64,000 nt of DNA from Chitinophagaceae bacterium UBA1946 (GTDB taxonomy: Bacteria > Bacteroidota > Bacteroidia > Chitinophagales > Chitinophagaceae), in assembly GCA_002336815.1 (NCBI GenBank), contig DDEU01000036.1:1-64000 (forward strand), read 5' to 3'. A program made the translations under genes and the position numbers. Every line of letters starts with the position of its first letter. Positions within the stretch are counted from its first letter, which is position 1. The notes beneath the pieces were generated by a model. The model was not told the DNA's origin. It worked only from the letters and a program-made list of their open reading frames with translations, and did no database searches. This document shows, piece after piece, positions 43,647 through 51,471 of this stretch.

Positions 43647-46472
43647 ATGAGAAAGATCTCTACTGTAATTGTTATTTTATTTTTTTCCTTATTGTCAAAA
43701 GCACAGACGTTTTCATGGTCCGGAAATTCAACGATCGAGGCGTTACAAACAGACACGATCCCCATTGAAGTATCGGGCTTGCCAGACAGCATCACCAATA
43801 GCTTTGGTCTGTCAAGAATATGTTTTGGGATGTCGCATTCCATCAAATCAAATCTTGTTATCAGCCTGGTATCTCCGGATGGTCATACAGTGTCATTGGC
43901 CGAAAATGAGGGTGGCACCAGCAACCTGTTCAGCGGCACCTGCGTGGGGCTGGATGGTGTGCCTTTTGAATTAGGTAATTCTCCTTATACCGGTACCTTT
44001 TTACCTGTAGGCGATATCAGCAGTTTTAACAACGGGCAAAACCCCAATGGTACCTGGAGGCTCCTGGTTAGAGACAATGTTACAGCAGATACCGGCTCCG
44101 TACATGGCGTGAGTATCACATTCATCAACAACCCGCCGCAGGGGCACGGGCTTGGGCAGGGAAACAATCTTGGTCCGCAGGGCCCGTTTGTGAGAGCCGG
44201 GTTGGTTTGTCCTGGTGGAGCCAGTGGTTGTGATCTGTTGCCGGATGTAACAGCCTCTGCCAAAGAGATCCTTTCGTATCATCATGAATACCCGGGCAGC
44301 ATCACGGTTTCGAATGCTACACCAAACATCGGCTGGGGGCCGCTCGAGATATATGCGATCGACTCCTGCTTTTGTAATGGGGTACCATCTCCCTGCAATG
44401 TTGCCTGCCCGGACGGCGGACAGTTGCAGCGCATCATCCGCCAACGTATTTATCACAAGGTACCCGGCACTGATACCCTTGGCTTTTTTGACCGTGATGC
44501 AGGGGCAATGACCTTTCATCCCGAGCACGGCCACCTGCACGTTGACAACTGGGCCAATATTACTTTGCGTAAGTCCACATCAGACCCGAACCCCATTAAC
44601 TGGCCGATCATTGGCACCAGTGTGAAGCAGAGTTATTGCCTGATAAATTTAGGTGTTTGCTCCGGTAATGTGGGTGAATGTGTTGACAACAACGGCAATC
44701 CCATACTAACGGTGCCCAATAATGGCTTTGGATTTGAGTCAGGCTGTGGATTTAACCAGGGTATTTATCCCGGAAGTTATGATGTGTACAGTGAAAGCCT
44801 GAACGAACCGATACCACTCGACAATGTTTGCAATGGCGATTACTATATTGTTTCCATCACTGATCCAGACAATGTGTTTTTGGAGAGCGACGAAACCAAT
44901 AATGTAGTGGCTGTACCCATTACGCTTACCCAGCAATATGTGACACCAATTGTGACAACCAGTTCCCAGTTCATTTGCCCGACCAACGATAGTGTTGTAC
45001 TCACTGTTACTAATCTTTCGACAGTACAGTGGTCTAATGGCGTCACAGGAAGTTCAATTGTAGTTAAAAATCCAGGTACCTATACAGCTACATCACTTTG
45101 CGGGGTTGTTTCAACACCGATAATAGTAGAAGCACTCCCAACCGATGCTGCTCCTGCAGTATCAATTTCAATCTCTGAAGGCAGTGTACCAGCTTGTTCT
45201 GGCACAAGATTAACTTTTAAAGCCACGCCTTCATGGGAAGGTAACGCCCCGGTGTATCAATGGAAGGCAGATGGAATAAATGTTGGAACCAACAGTAGCA
45301 GCTTTACTTCTACTACGCTCACCGACGGGCAAAAAGTTACCTGTGAACTCACTTCCAGCATCAATTGCTTTGCTTCGTCACCTGTATTCTCGGACAGCAT
45401 TGTAGTCTTGGTAAATCCTGCAGACAGTTTTAATGCAGTGGTTACTCAAACAAAAGGATACAATCCTTTTTGTTTGGGAGATACGGTCACTTTTACTGCT
45501 ACTGCCATACCGGGCGCAAACCCCGTTTACCACTGGAAGGTAGACGGATCAGATGCTGGCAGTAACTCCCCCACCTTTACAAGCAACTCGCTGCAAGCCG
45601 GCCAGGTGGTTTCCTGTATCATTGATGCAGTACCCGGTTGCGGCAGAAGTGTAACTACCGGCACAGTCAGCGGCACCAACAATATCCAGTCTAATTACGG
45701 TGCCGCCTACCCTACCTGGTATGGCAATGGCCATGATCAATACCTGGTACGGGCGTCGGAACTGCAGGCGGCAGGATTGGTTGCCGGAGCTATCGATGAC
45801 CTGTCTTTTATAACAGGCGCTAACATCGGCAACCCGGATTCTTTAATTGGATATACCATTAAACTGGCAGCGGTAACAGAAAGCAGCCTTACCAGCACCA
45901 TGCTTGCCCCTTCGTTTACCACAGTTTTTGGCCCGGTTACTTACCGGCCGGTGATCAACGACACCAATCACCACGAATTTATAACGCCTTTTGTTTGGGA
46001 TGGCAGCAGCAACCTGTTACTCGATATTTGTTTTGGCAATGGCGTTTACGGGAACGGCAGTTACCAGAACCTCATCACCAGTCCGGGTTTTGTTTGCGGA
46101 AGTATTTTCCAGAAAGATTATGGGGTACCATCTCCCTGCGATAGCACCCGGGGTATCAGCATCTCACAGCGCCCTTACATTTTGTTTTCAAATAAAACTC
46201 CTAAAACAATCAGCAGCAATGAGATCACCATCAAAAAAACATTGCCGGTTTATCATTTCACCGGCAGTGGCAACTGGGATAATCCTGCCAACTGGCTGAA
46301 CGGTGATGTGCCTCCGTTGCACCTGCTGAGTTGCTCGGAGATCATCATCGATCCGGCACCGGGAGGAGAATGTTTGTTGAATGTGCAGCAGGTGATCATT
46401 CCAGGGGCGAAGATCACAGTGGCTGCCGGCAAGAACTTTAAGGTGCCTGGAAGTTTGTTGATAAGAGAATAG
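43647..46472 (+). CDS. Secreted lysyl-oxidase-like protein with P-domain and Ig-like repeats
   Basis: 941 residues from the ATG at 43647, which opens a signal peptide (VIVILFFSLLSKAQ). Domain order: a proprotein-convertase P-domain-like beta sandwich (about 20-175: LVISLVSPDGHTVSLAENEG, GTWRLLVRDNV), then a lysyl-oxidase-like domain (about 190-410) with four clustered histidines in HPEHGHLHVDNW (His291, 294, 296, 298), the copper-ligand pattern. A CARDB-like segment (FLESDETNNVVAVPI) and at least two Ig-like repeats (VYHWKVDGSDAGSNSPTFTS) follow. The C-terminus has the WDNPANW module. Lysyl oxidases are copper amine oxidases that oxidise lysine side chains, and prokaryotic relatives are known but little studied. 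Whether the cofactor tyrosine and lysine are present was not settled. Confidence 0.82.
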   Translation: MRKISTVIVILFFSLLSKAQTFSWSGNSTIEALQTDTIPIEVSGLPDSITNSFGLSRICFGMSHSIKSNLVISLVSPDGHTVSLAENEGGTSNLFSGTCVGLDGVPFELGNSPYTGTFLPVGDISSFNNGQNPNGTWRLLVRDNVTADTGSVHGVSITFINNPPQGHGLGQGNNLGPQGPFVRAGLVCPGGASGCDLLPDVTASAKEILSYHHEYPGSITVSNATPNIGWGPLEIYAIDSCFCNGVPSPCNVACPDGGQLQRIIRQRIYHKVPGTDTLGFFDRDAGAMTFHPEHGHLHVDNWANITLRKSTSDPNPINWPIIGTSVKQSYCLINLGVCSGNVGECVDNNGNPILTVPNNGFGFESGCGFNQGIYPGSYDVYSESLNEPIPLDNVCNGDYYIVSITDPDNVFLESDETNNVVAVPITLTQQYVTPIVTTSSQFICPTNDSVVLTVTNLSTVQWSNGVTGSSIVVKNPGTYTATSLCGVVSTPIIVEALPTDAAPAVSISISEGSVPACSGTRLTFKATPSWEGNAPVYQWKADGINVGTNSSSFTSTTLTDGQKVTCELTSSINCFASSPVFSDSIVVLVNPADSFNAVVTQTKGYNPFCLGDTVTFTATAIPGANPVYHWKVDGSDAGSNSPTFTSNSLQAGQVVSCIIDAVPGCGRSVTTGTVSGTNNIQSNYGAAYPTWYGNGHDQYLVRASELQAAGLVAGAIDDLSFITGANIGNPDSLIGYTIKLAAVTESSLTSTMLAPSFTTVFGPVTYRPVINDTNHHEFITPFVWDGSSNLLLDICFGNGVYGNGSYQNLITSPGFVCGSIFQKDYGVPSPCDSTRGISISQRPYILFSNKTPKTISSNEITIKKTLPVYHFTGSGNWDNPANWLNGDVPPLHLLSCSEIIIDPAPGGECLLNVQQVIIPGAKITVAAGKNFKVPGSLLIRE

Positions 46473-46476
46473 GCGG

Positions 46477-46640
46477 TTTCCCGGTCGGCACCGCAGGTCA
46501 GACCGGGATAACAGAATGATCGCTTTCCGGTCGGCACCGAAGGTCAGACCGGAAAGAGGAACCCTGGTGCAGGATTTAGCAAACCATTGTTGTTATAGAA
46601 TGATGATTGCCTGGTGTGACCTGCGGTACCGACCGGGATA
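46477..46640. repeat. Three copies of a palindromic REP-like element
   Basis: Copy 1 at 46480-46507 has perfect 7-bp arms CCCGGTC/GACCGGG. Copy 2 at 46524-46555 has perfect 9-bp arms TTTCCGGTC/GACCGGAAA. Both share the core GGCACCG(C/A)AGGTCA. Copy 3, inverted and imperfect, lies at 46609-46637 (GACCTGCGGTACCGACCGGG). They fill the gap between two convergent genes. The outer-arm change from C-G in copy 1 to T-A in copy 2 is compensatory. Confidence 0.9.
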
Positions 46641-46654
46641 ATTTTTTACCTGCA

Positions 46655-47227
46655 TCACACAATCTCAATCTGATGTTGATCCAGCAAGCCGGCGAGTCCG
46701 TGTAATGAAAAACGGGCCTTCCGGATATTATTTTTCCCGGGATCGATGCTGTAATTAAAGGCAGTGGATAGATCGGCCTTTTCTAAAATGGAATGGTCAA
46801 AAACTGCGCCCTGCAGATCACAGTGATCAAACACAGCCTGGCTGAGATCTGATTCTGTGAAGTCTGCCTCGTGGATGCTGCAATGACTGAATGTCGTTTG
46901 CTTAAGAGAGAGTTTGTAAAAGACAGCAAGGTTTAAAATACAATTATCAAAACCCGTTTTCAATGACAAGGGCTTGCAATGATCAAAGTGCACCCCGAGT
47001 AGCTTGCAGCCTTTGAATTGAATATCCCGCAAGATCGCATTCGCCAGGTTCACCATACTGAGATTGCAATCAATAAATGTACAATCGCCAAAATTGATAT
47101 TGTAAAGGCTGCTGTTTGAAAAATTGCAGTTGATAAACGTACAGTTCTCATAATCGCCCCATGCCAGGGCTGCTATCGTAAAATCAACGGTATCAAAACG
47201 TTCATCGGCAACATCTGCTCTTTCCAT
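46655..47227 (-). CDS. Pentapeptide-repeat protein
   Basis: 190 residues. From about residue 10 to 165 the sequence follows A(D/N)LxX periodicity with hydrophobic centres: FINCNFSNSSLYNINFGDCT, FIDCNLSMVNLANAILRDIQ, DFTESDLSQAVFDHCDLQGA, VFDHSILEKADLSTA. These repeats form a right-handed quadrilateral beta helix. Family members range from DNA-gyrase protectors (Qnr-like) to unknown roles. Qnr proteins have about 215 residues and a defined break in the helix, which I did not verify. The C-terminus (LHGLAGLLDQHQIEIV) matches the usual cap. No signal peptide, so cytoplasmic. Confidence 0.9.
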   Translation of the reverse strand: MERADVADERFDTVDFTIAALAWGDYENCTFINCNFSNSSLYNINFGDCTFIDCNLSMVNLANAILRDIQFKGCKLLGVHFDHCKPLSLKTGFDNCILNLAVFYKLSLKQTTFSHCSIHEADFTESDLSQAVFDHCDLQGAVFDHSILEKADLSTAFNYSIDPGKNNIRKARFSLHGLAGLLDQHQIEIV

Positions 47228-47528
47228 AATGATTCAATTTTATTATAACGGCATTGCCGCACCATAAAGATAAAGCCTGGCGGCAATTTATAAAACCTGC
47301 GGCCTGCGGCTTGTAGCAAAGGGAAAGGTACTGATCCGTTGCCACCCACTCCCACCCGTTTGACCAGGTCGTTTTTTATCAGCACTATTTGCCCCTTCAA
47401 TTCGTACATTTGCAGCCAATTAAAAACGCTGCCCAAAGGTTATAGGTACAAGAGTGCGACGCCACTGAAGCTGCACCGGGTACTGAAGCCGGGTACAAAA
47501 AAAACTCTTTAAAAAGAGGATCGAAATC
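47228..47528. other. Upstream region of valS
   Basis: 301 bases between divergent genes. It contains the valS -7 box (47405-47412) and a leader of about 110 bases with an imperfect tandem duplication of CTGAAGC plus CCGGGTAC (47465-47496). No open frame is credible. Confidence 0.5.
47405..47412 (+). promoter_or_regulatory. valS promoter -7 box (TACATTTG)
   Basis: TACATTTG fits the TAnnTTTG consensus. The predicted start near 47419 gives a leader of about 110 bases to the valS ATG at 47529. A TTTG at 47388-47391 is too close for a good -33 element. Confidence 0.45.
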
Positions 47529-50261
47529 ATGGAACTCAGCAAGAATTTTCTACCTACCGAAGCCGACGCAAAATGGTACCAGCACTGGCTGGATAAAGGA
47601 TATTTCAACAGCAAACCAGATGGCAGGGAGCCCTATACCATCGTGATCCCCCCGCCCAATGTGACGGGCGTTTTACACATGGGCCATTGCCTCAACAATA
47701 CCATCCAGGACATATTGATCCGCCGGGCCAGGATGCAGGGCAAAAACGCCTGCTGGGTGCCGGGTACTGACCATGCCAGCATTGCCACAGAAGCAAAAGT
47801 GGTAGGCATGTTAAGAGAAAGAGGAATTGCCAAATCCTCTTTAACAAGGGATGAATTTTTAGGCTATGCCTGGGAATGGAAAGAAAAATACGGCGGCATC
47901 ATTTTACAACAGTTGAAAAAGCTGGGTTGCAGTTTAGACTGGAACCGCACTTCGTTTACGATGGACGAAGATTACTACACGAGTGTAATAAAAGTGTTCA
48001 TCGATCTTTATAACAAAGGCCTTATTTACAGGGGCAAAAGAATGGTAAACTGGGATCCGGTAAGTCTTACTGCTTTAAGTGACGAAGAAGTGATCTTTAA
48101 AGAAGTAGACTCTAAGCTTTACTATGTACACTACAAATTCGCTGATTCAAATACCGGCGGCATCACTGTTGCCACCACCCGGCCGGAAACGATTTTGGGC
48201 GATGTGGCCATTTGTGTAAATCCTGATGACGACCGTTACAGGCAGTTGGTAGGTAAAGAAGTAATGGTGCCGATCATCAACAGGAAGATACCCATTATTG
48301 CAGACGAATATGTGGCCGCAGATTTTGGAACCGGTGCGTTAAAAATAACACCGGCCCACGATAAGAACGATAACATGCTGGGACTGAAACACCAGCTTAA
48401 AGCGATCGACACACTGGATGCCTCCGGCAAATTCAGCAGTGAAGAACTGGTGGATGACAACCCTTCGGAGCAGGTACTTTCTTACAACGGTATGGATCGT
48501 TTTGTATTAAGAAAAAAGATCGCAGAAGACGTTGCTGCATTAGGACTGCTCGAAAAAACCGAGGACTACAAAGGGCAGGTAGGCACCAGCGAAAGAACCG
48601 GGGCGGTGATAGAAAGCAAACTATCGATGCAGTGGTTCATCGACATGAAAAAATTCATGGATAAAAACCCGGAAGCATTGTCATCTGTAATGGATGACAC
48701 GATCCAGTTTCATCCGCCCAAATTGAAAAATACGTACAGCCACTGGCTGGGCAATATCAAAGACTGGTGCATCAGCCGCCAGCTCTGGTGGGGCCAGCGA
48801 ATACCGGCCTGGTATGCACCCGACGGATCCTTTGCTGTGGCCGCTACAAAAGAGGAGGCTTTTGAAAAATTAAGTCGTGAATGGTCAATGGTCAATGGTG
48901 AATCTGAGCCAGCTTCCTCCATTCACCATTCACGATTCACCATAAACGAAATATCGCAGGATGAAGATGTTCTCGATACCTGGTTCTCTTCCTGGCTGTG
49001 GCCGATGGAAGTATTCAAAGGCATCAGCAATCCCGGCAATGAAGAAGCGAAATACTATTATCCATCAACTACCCTGGTGACAGGCCAGGATATCATTTTT
49101 TTCTGGGTGGCCAGGATGATCATGGCAGGCTATGAATATGAAGACAAACCACCGTTCAAAGATGTTTATTTCACCGGTATGGTGAGGGATAAGCAGGGCC
49201 GGAAGATGAGCAAGCAACTCGGTAATTCGCCCGACCTGCTGGCATTGATCGATAACTACGGCGCGGATGCGGTGCGGTTTGGCATTATGGTTTCTTCCCC
49301 GGCCGGTAATGACCTGATGTTTGATGAAACGGCGCTGGAGCAGGGCAGAAATTTCAATAACAAATTGTGGAATGCGCTAAAGCTGGTGAAGATGTGGGAG
49401 CAGCGGCAGGCGGGAACCGGTAACGGTGGATCGGGAATAGTGAATAGTGAACCGTCACATCAGCATTTCGCTATCGACTGGTTCCAGAACAGGTTGTATG
49501 AGGTACAGGCTGAGGTTGAAAGTTTGATGAAGCAGTTCCGCCTGAGTGAAGCATTAAAAACAGTGTACTCCCTGGTATGGGACGACTTTTGCAGTTGGTA
49601 CCTCGAATGGGTGAAACCCGGGTTTGAGCAACCGATTGAAACCGCCGTGTACAAAAAGACGGTTTCCTTTTTTGAAGAGCTGATGCAATTGCTGCATCCC
49701 TTTATGCCATTTATCACAGAAGAGATCTATCATCAACTGGGTGAGCAGGCAGGCGATCTTTGTACTGCCCAATACAGCGCTGTTGCCAATGCAGACAGCA
49801 GCATCCTTCAGCAGGGTGATTTACTGAAGAGAGTGATCACCAACTTAAGGGATGCACGGAACAAGAACCAGTTCAAACCAAAAGACAGCATTCAACTGCA
49901 TATCCAAACCGCAGCAAAAGAGGCCTACCTGCCGATCGAATCGATACTGGCCAAACAGGTAAATGCAGCTTCCATCAGTTTTGTAGAGGTAGCGCTGGCC
50001 AACAGCATTGTGGTAGCAGTGGAAAAGGATAAATTCTATATTGAATCTGACAGGCAACTCGACAGCGGCGCTTTAAAAGCCGACCTGCTGAAAGACCTGG
50101 AACACCAACAAAACTTTCTGCAATCGGTGATGAAAAAACTGGGCAACGAAAAATTTGTACAGAATGCCAGGCCCGAAGTATTGGCCATGGAAGAGAAGAA
50201 AAAATCGGATGCGGAAGCAAGGATCAGGACCATCGAAGAAAGCCTGGCATCAATGAACTGA
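47529..50261 (+). CDS. valS: Valine--tRNA ligase
   Basis: 910 residues. This class I synthetase charges tRNA-Val in the cytoplasm. The HIGH motif is HMGH (50-53, in PPNVTGVLHMGH) and the KMSKS motif is KMSKQ (from about residue 559, GRKMSKQLGNSPD). The editing (CP1) domain contains TTRPETILGDVA and ITPAHDKNDN. The anticodon-binding domain and C-terminal coiled coil (residues about 835-905) close the protein. Two low-conservation linkers (about 450-475 and 635-645) are encoded by 7-base repeat DNA that is intergenic elsewhere in this window, and both keep the frame. Active-site segments flanking them (QDEDVLDTWFSSWLWP) are intact, so the enzyme should be functional. Confidence 0.97.
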   Translation: MELSKNFLPTEADAKWYQHWLDKGYFNSKPDGREPYTIVIPPPNVTGVLHMGHCLNNTIQDILIRRARMQGKNACWVPGTDHASIATEAKVVGMLRERGIAKSSLTRDEFLGYAWEWKEKYGGIILQQLKKLGCSLDWNRTSFTMDEDYYTSVIKVFIDLYNKGLIYRGKRMVNWDPVSLTALSDEEVIFKEVDSKLYYVHYKFADSNTGGITVATTRPETILGDVAICVNPDDDRYRQLVGKEVMVPIINRKIPIIADEYVAADFGTGALKITPAHDKNDNMLGLKHQLKAIDTLDASGKFSSEELVDDNPSEQVLSYNGMDRFVLRKKIAEDVAALGLLEKTEDYKGQVGTSERTGAVIESKLSMQWFIDMKKFMDKNPEALSSVMDDTIQFHPPKLKNTYSHWLGNIKDWCISRQLWWGQRIPAWYAPDGSFAVAATKEEAFEKLSREWSMVNGESEPASSIHHSRFTINEISQDEDVLDTWFSSWLWPMEVFKGISNPGNEEAKYYYPSTTLVTGQDIIFFWVARMIMAGYEYEDKPPFKDVYFTGMVRDKQGRKMSKQLGNSPDLLALIDNYGADAVRFGIMVSSPAGNDLMFDETALEQGRNFNNKLWNALKLVKMWEQRQAGTGNGGSGIVNSEPSHQHFAIDWFQNRLYEVQAEVESLMKQFRLSEALKTVYSLVWDDFCSWYLEWVKPGFEQPIETAVYKKTVSFFEELMQLLHPFMPFITEEIYHQLGEQAGDLCTAQYSAVANADSSILQQGDLLKRVITNLRDARNKNQFKPKDSIQLHIQTAAKEAYLPIESILAKQVNAASISFVEVALANSIVVAVEKDKFYIESDRQLDSGALKADLLKDLEHQQNFLQSVMKKLGNEKFVQNARPEVLAMEEKKKSDAEARIRTIEESLASMN
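48877..48943. repeat. Inverted pair of 7-base repeat arrays inside valS
   Basis: Four heptamers of the GTGAATR class (48877-48904), a 14-base spacer and an inverted array (48919-48943) can form a stem of about 23 bp with three mismatches. The DNA is translated in frame as part of ValS. Confidence 0.9.
49433..49460. repeat. Short 7-base repeat array inside valS
   Basis: Heptamers GGGAATA, GTGAATA, GTGAACC and a degenerate GTCACAT lie in frame and encode about nine residues of a linker before the anticodon-binding domain. Confidence 0.75.
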
Positions 50262-50379
50262 TGCAGCTTTTTGCTTGTTCGGGCCCGCTGAAAGAAACAG
50301 TATTTCATTGGCAGAAGAATGTTAAATTTAAAATTGAATACTAAACAGGCCTTAAATTCGTTGTAATTAAAACGAGAGG

Positions 50380-50859
50380 ATGAATAAATTATTACTTATC
50401 GCCATTTTATTTACCGGCCTGGCCGCTTCAGCACAGGTTAAGCCACTTCAAAAGCAGCCGATTACTGCACCGGCTCCAAAATGGAAACCTCCTGTTGTTA
50501 AAACTTATTTGGCCAAATTTTCAGGTTCCGATGTTACCTGTTCTGTGGAAGAAGGCAAGCAGATCATCACGCTGCCATTGAGGATCGTAGATGCGAAGAA
50601 CAACGAATACGCCATCTCCTCCTACCAGCTCGCCTACAAAAGGCAGGGCGTTAAAGAAAATGAAGAAACAGGAGAAATTACCCCGGCAACCGATCTTGTA
50701 GCCCAACGTTTTACTGAAACACCTATCACCGGCATCTGGAAAAGCAGCATCATTGAGCAACTCAAAAAGAACGAGGAGTTGTACTTTTTTGATGTGATCG
50801 TATCTGACGGAAAAGGCCGGCGTTTCTTTGCACCCGACCTCAAGATCACCATACAATAA
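50380..50859 (+). CDS. Small exported protein, hypothetical
   Basis: 159 residues with a signal peptide (LLLIAILFTGLAASAQV). A proline-rich linker (KQPITAPAPKWKPP) leads to a beta-rich domain (VVKTYLAKFSGSDVTCSVEE, LPLRIVDAKNNEYAISSYQL, YFFDVIVSDGKGRRFFAPDL). The alternating pattern suggests an Ig-like or gliding-motility-associated fold, but I recognise no family. It precedes the GNAT gene by 6 bases and is likely co-transcribed with it. A weak promoter candidate (TTG at 50334, TAAATTCG at 50353) lies upstream. Confidence 0.75.
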   Translation: MNKLLLIAILFTGLAASAQVKPLQKQPITAPAPKWKPPVVKTYLAKFSGSDVTCSVEEGKQIITLPLRIVDAKNNEYAISSYQLAYKRQGVKENEETGEITPATDLVAQRFTETPITGIWKSSIIEQLKKNEELYFFDVIVSDGKGRRFFAPDLKITIQ

Positions 50860-50865
50860 ACGCTT

Positions 50866-51357
50866 ATGCAGCTGCTGGTAAAAAAAGTAGATGCTACCGC
50901 TATACCAGTTATACAAAACCTGGCTAATATTACCTGGCCCGTTACCTACGGAGAGATCATCACACCACAGCAACTGGATTATATGATGGAACTGCTGTAC
51001 AGCAGGGCCGCTCTTCAAAAACAGATGGATAAAGGCGATCAGTTCGTTATTGTTTACGATGATGAAAGGCCCGTTGCATTTGCCTCCTATTCTGCCAAAG
51101 AAACAGATGCAGGGATCTATAAACTTCACAAAATATACATCCTCCCCAACCAGCAGGGCAAGGGAATTGGCAAACTGCTGATCAGCTATATCACTACCGA
51201 TATCAAGCCGGCCACCGCATTACAACTCAATGTAAACCGTCATAACAAAGCACTGCATTTTTATGAAAAAGCAGGTTTCTCCATCATTGCCGAAGAAGAT
51301 ATTTATATCGGCAATGGCTTTTACATGAATGACTATGTAATGGAGTTGACATTGTAA
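50866..51357 (+). CDS. GNAT-family N-acetyltransferase
   Basis: 163 residues with no signal. The fold is clear from FASYSAKETDAGIYKLHKIY and then ILPNQQGKGIGKLLISYI (motif A, Q-x-x-G-x-G) and RHNKALHFYEKAGFSIIAEE (motif B). The N-terminus (YGEIITPQQLDYMMELLYS) is typical of a subgroup of acetyltransferases with the T-Y-x-x-I segment. The acceptor substrate is unknown; these enzymes modify small amines, antibiotics or proteins. Confidence 0.92.
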   Translation: MQLLVKKVDATAIPVIQNLANITWPVTYGEIITPQQLDYMMELLYSRAALQKQMDKGDQFVIVYDDERPVAFASYSAKETDAGIYKLHKIYILPNQQGKGIGKLLISYITTDIKPATALQLNVNRHNKALHFYEKAGFSIIAEEDIYIGNGFYMNDYVMELTL

Positions 51358-51471
51358 CCTGCCATTTATTTTGTCAACCTAACCATTTACGAGGCGATCG
51401 TTCCCGGTAACGCATAGTTATCACAGCGCTTTTACAAAGCTGATATTTTAGTATCCTAAAACTATCATGCA

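Noticed and set aside
46655..47227. Pentapeptide-repeat protein considered as a Qnr-type gyrase protector
   Set aside because: Length and loop structure could not be matched to Qnr, and the repeat fold alone does not predict gyrase binding.
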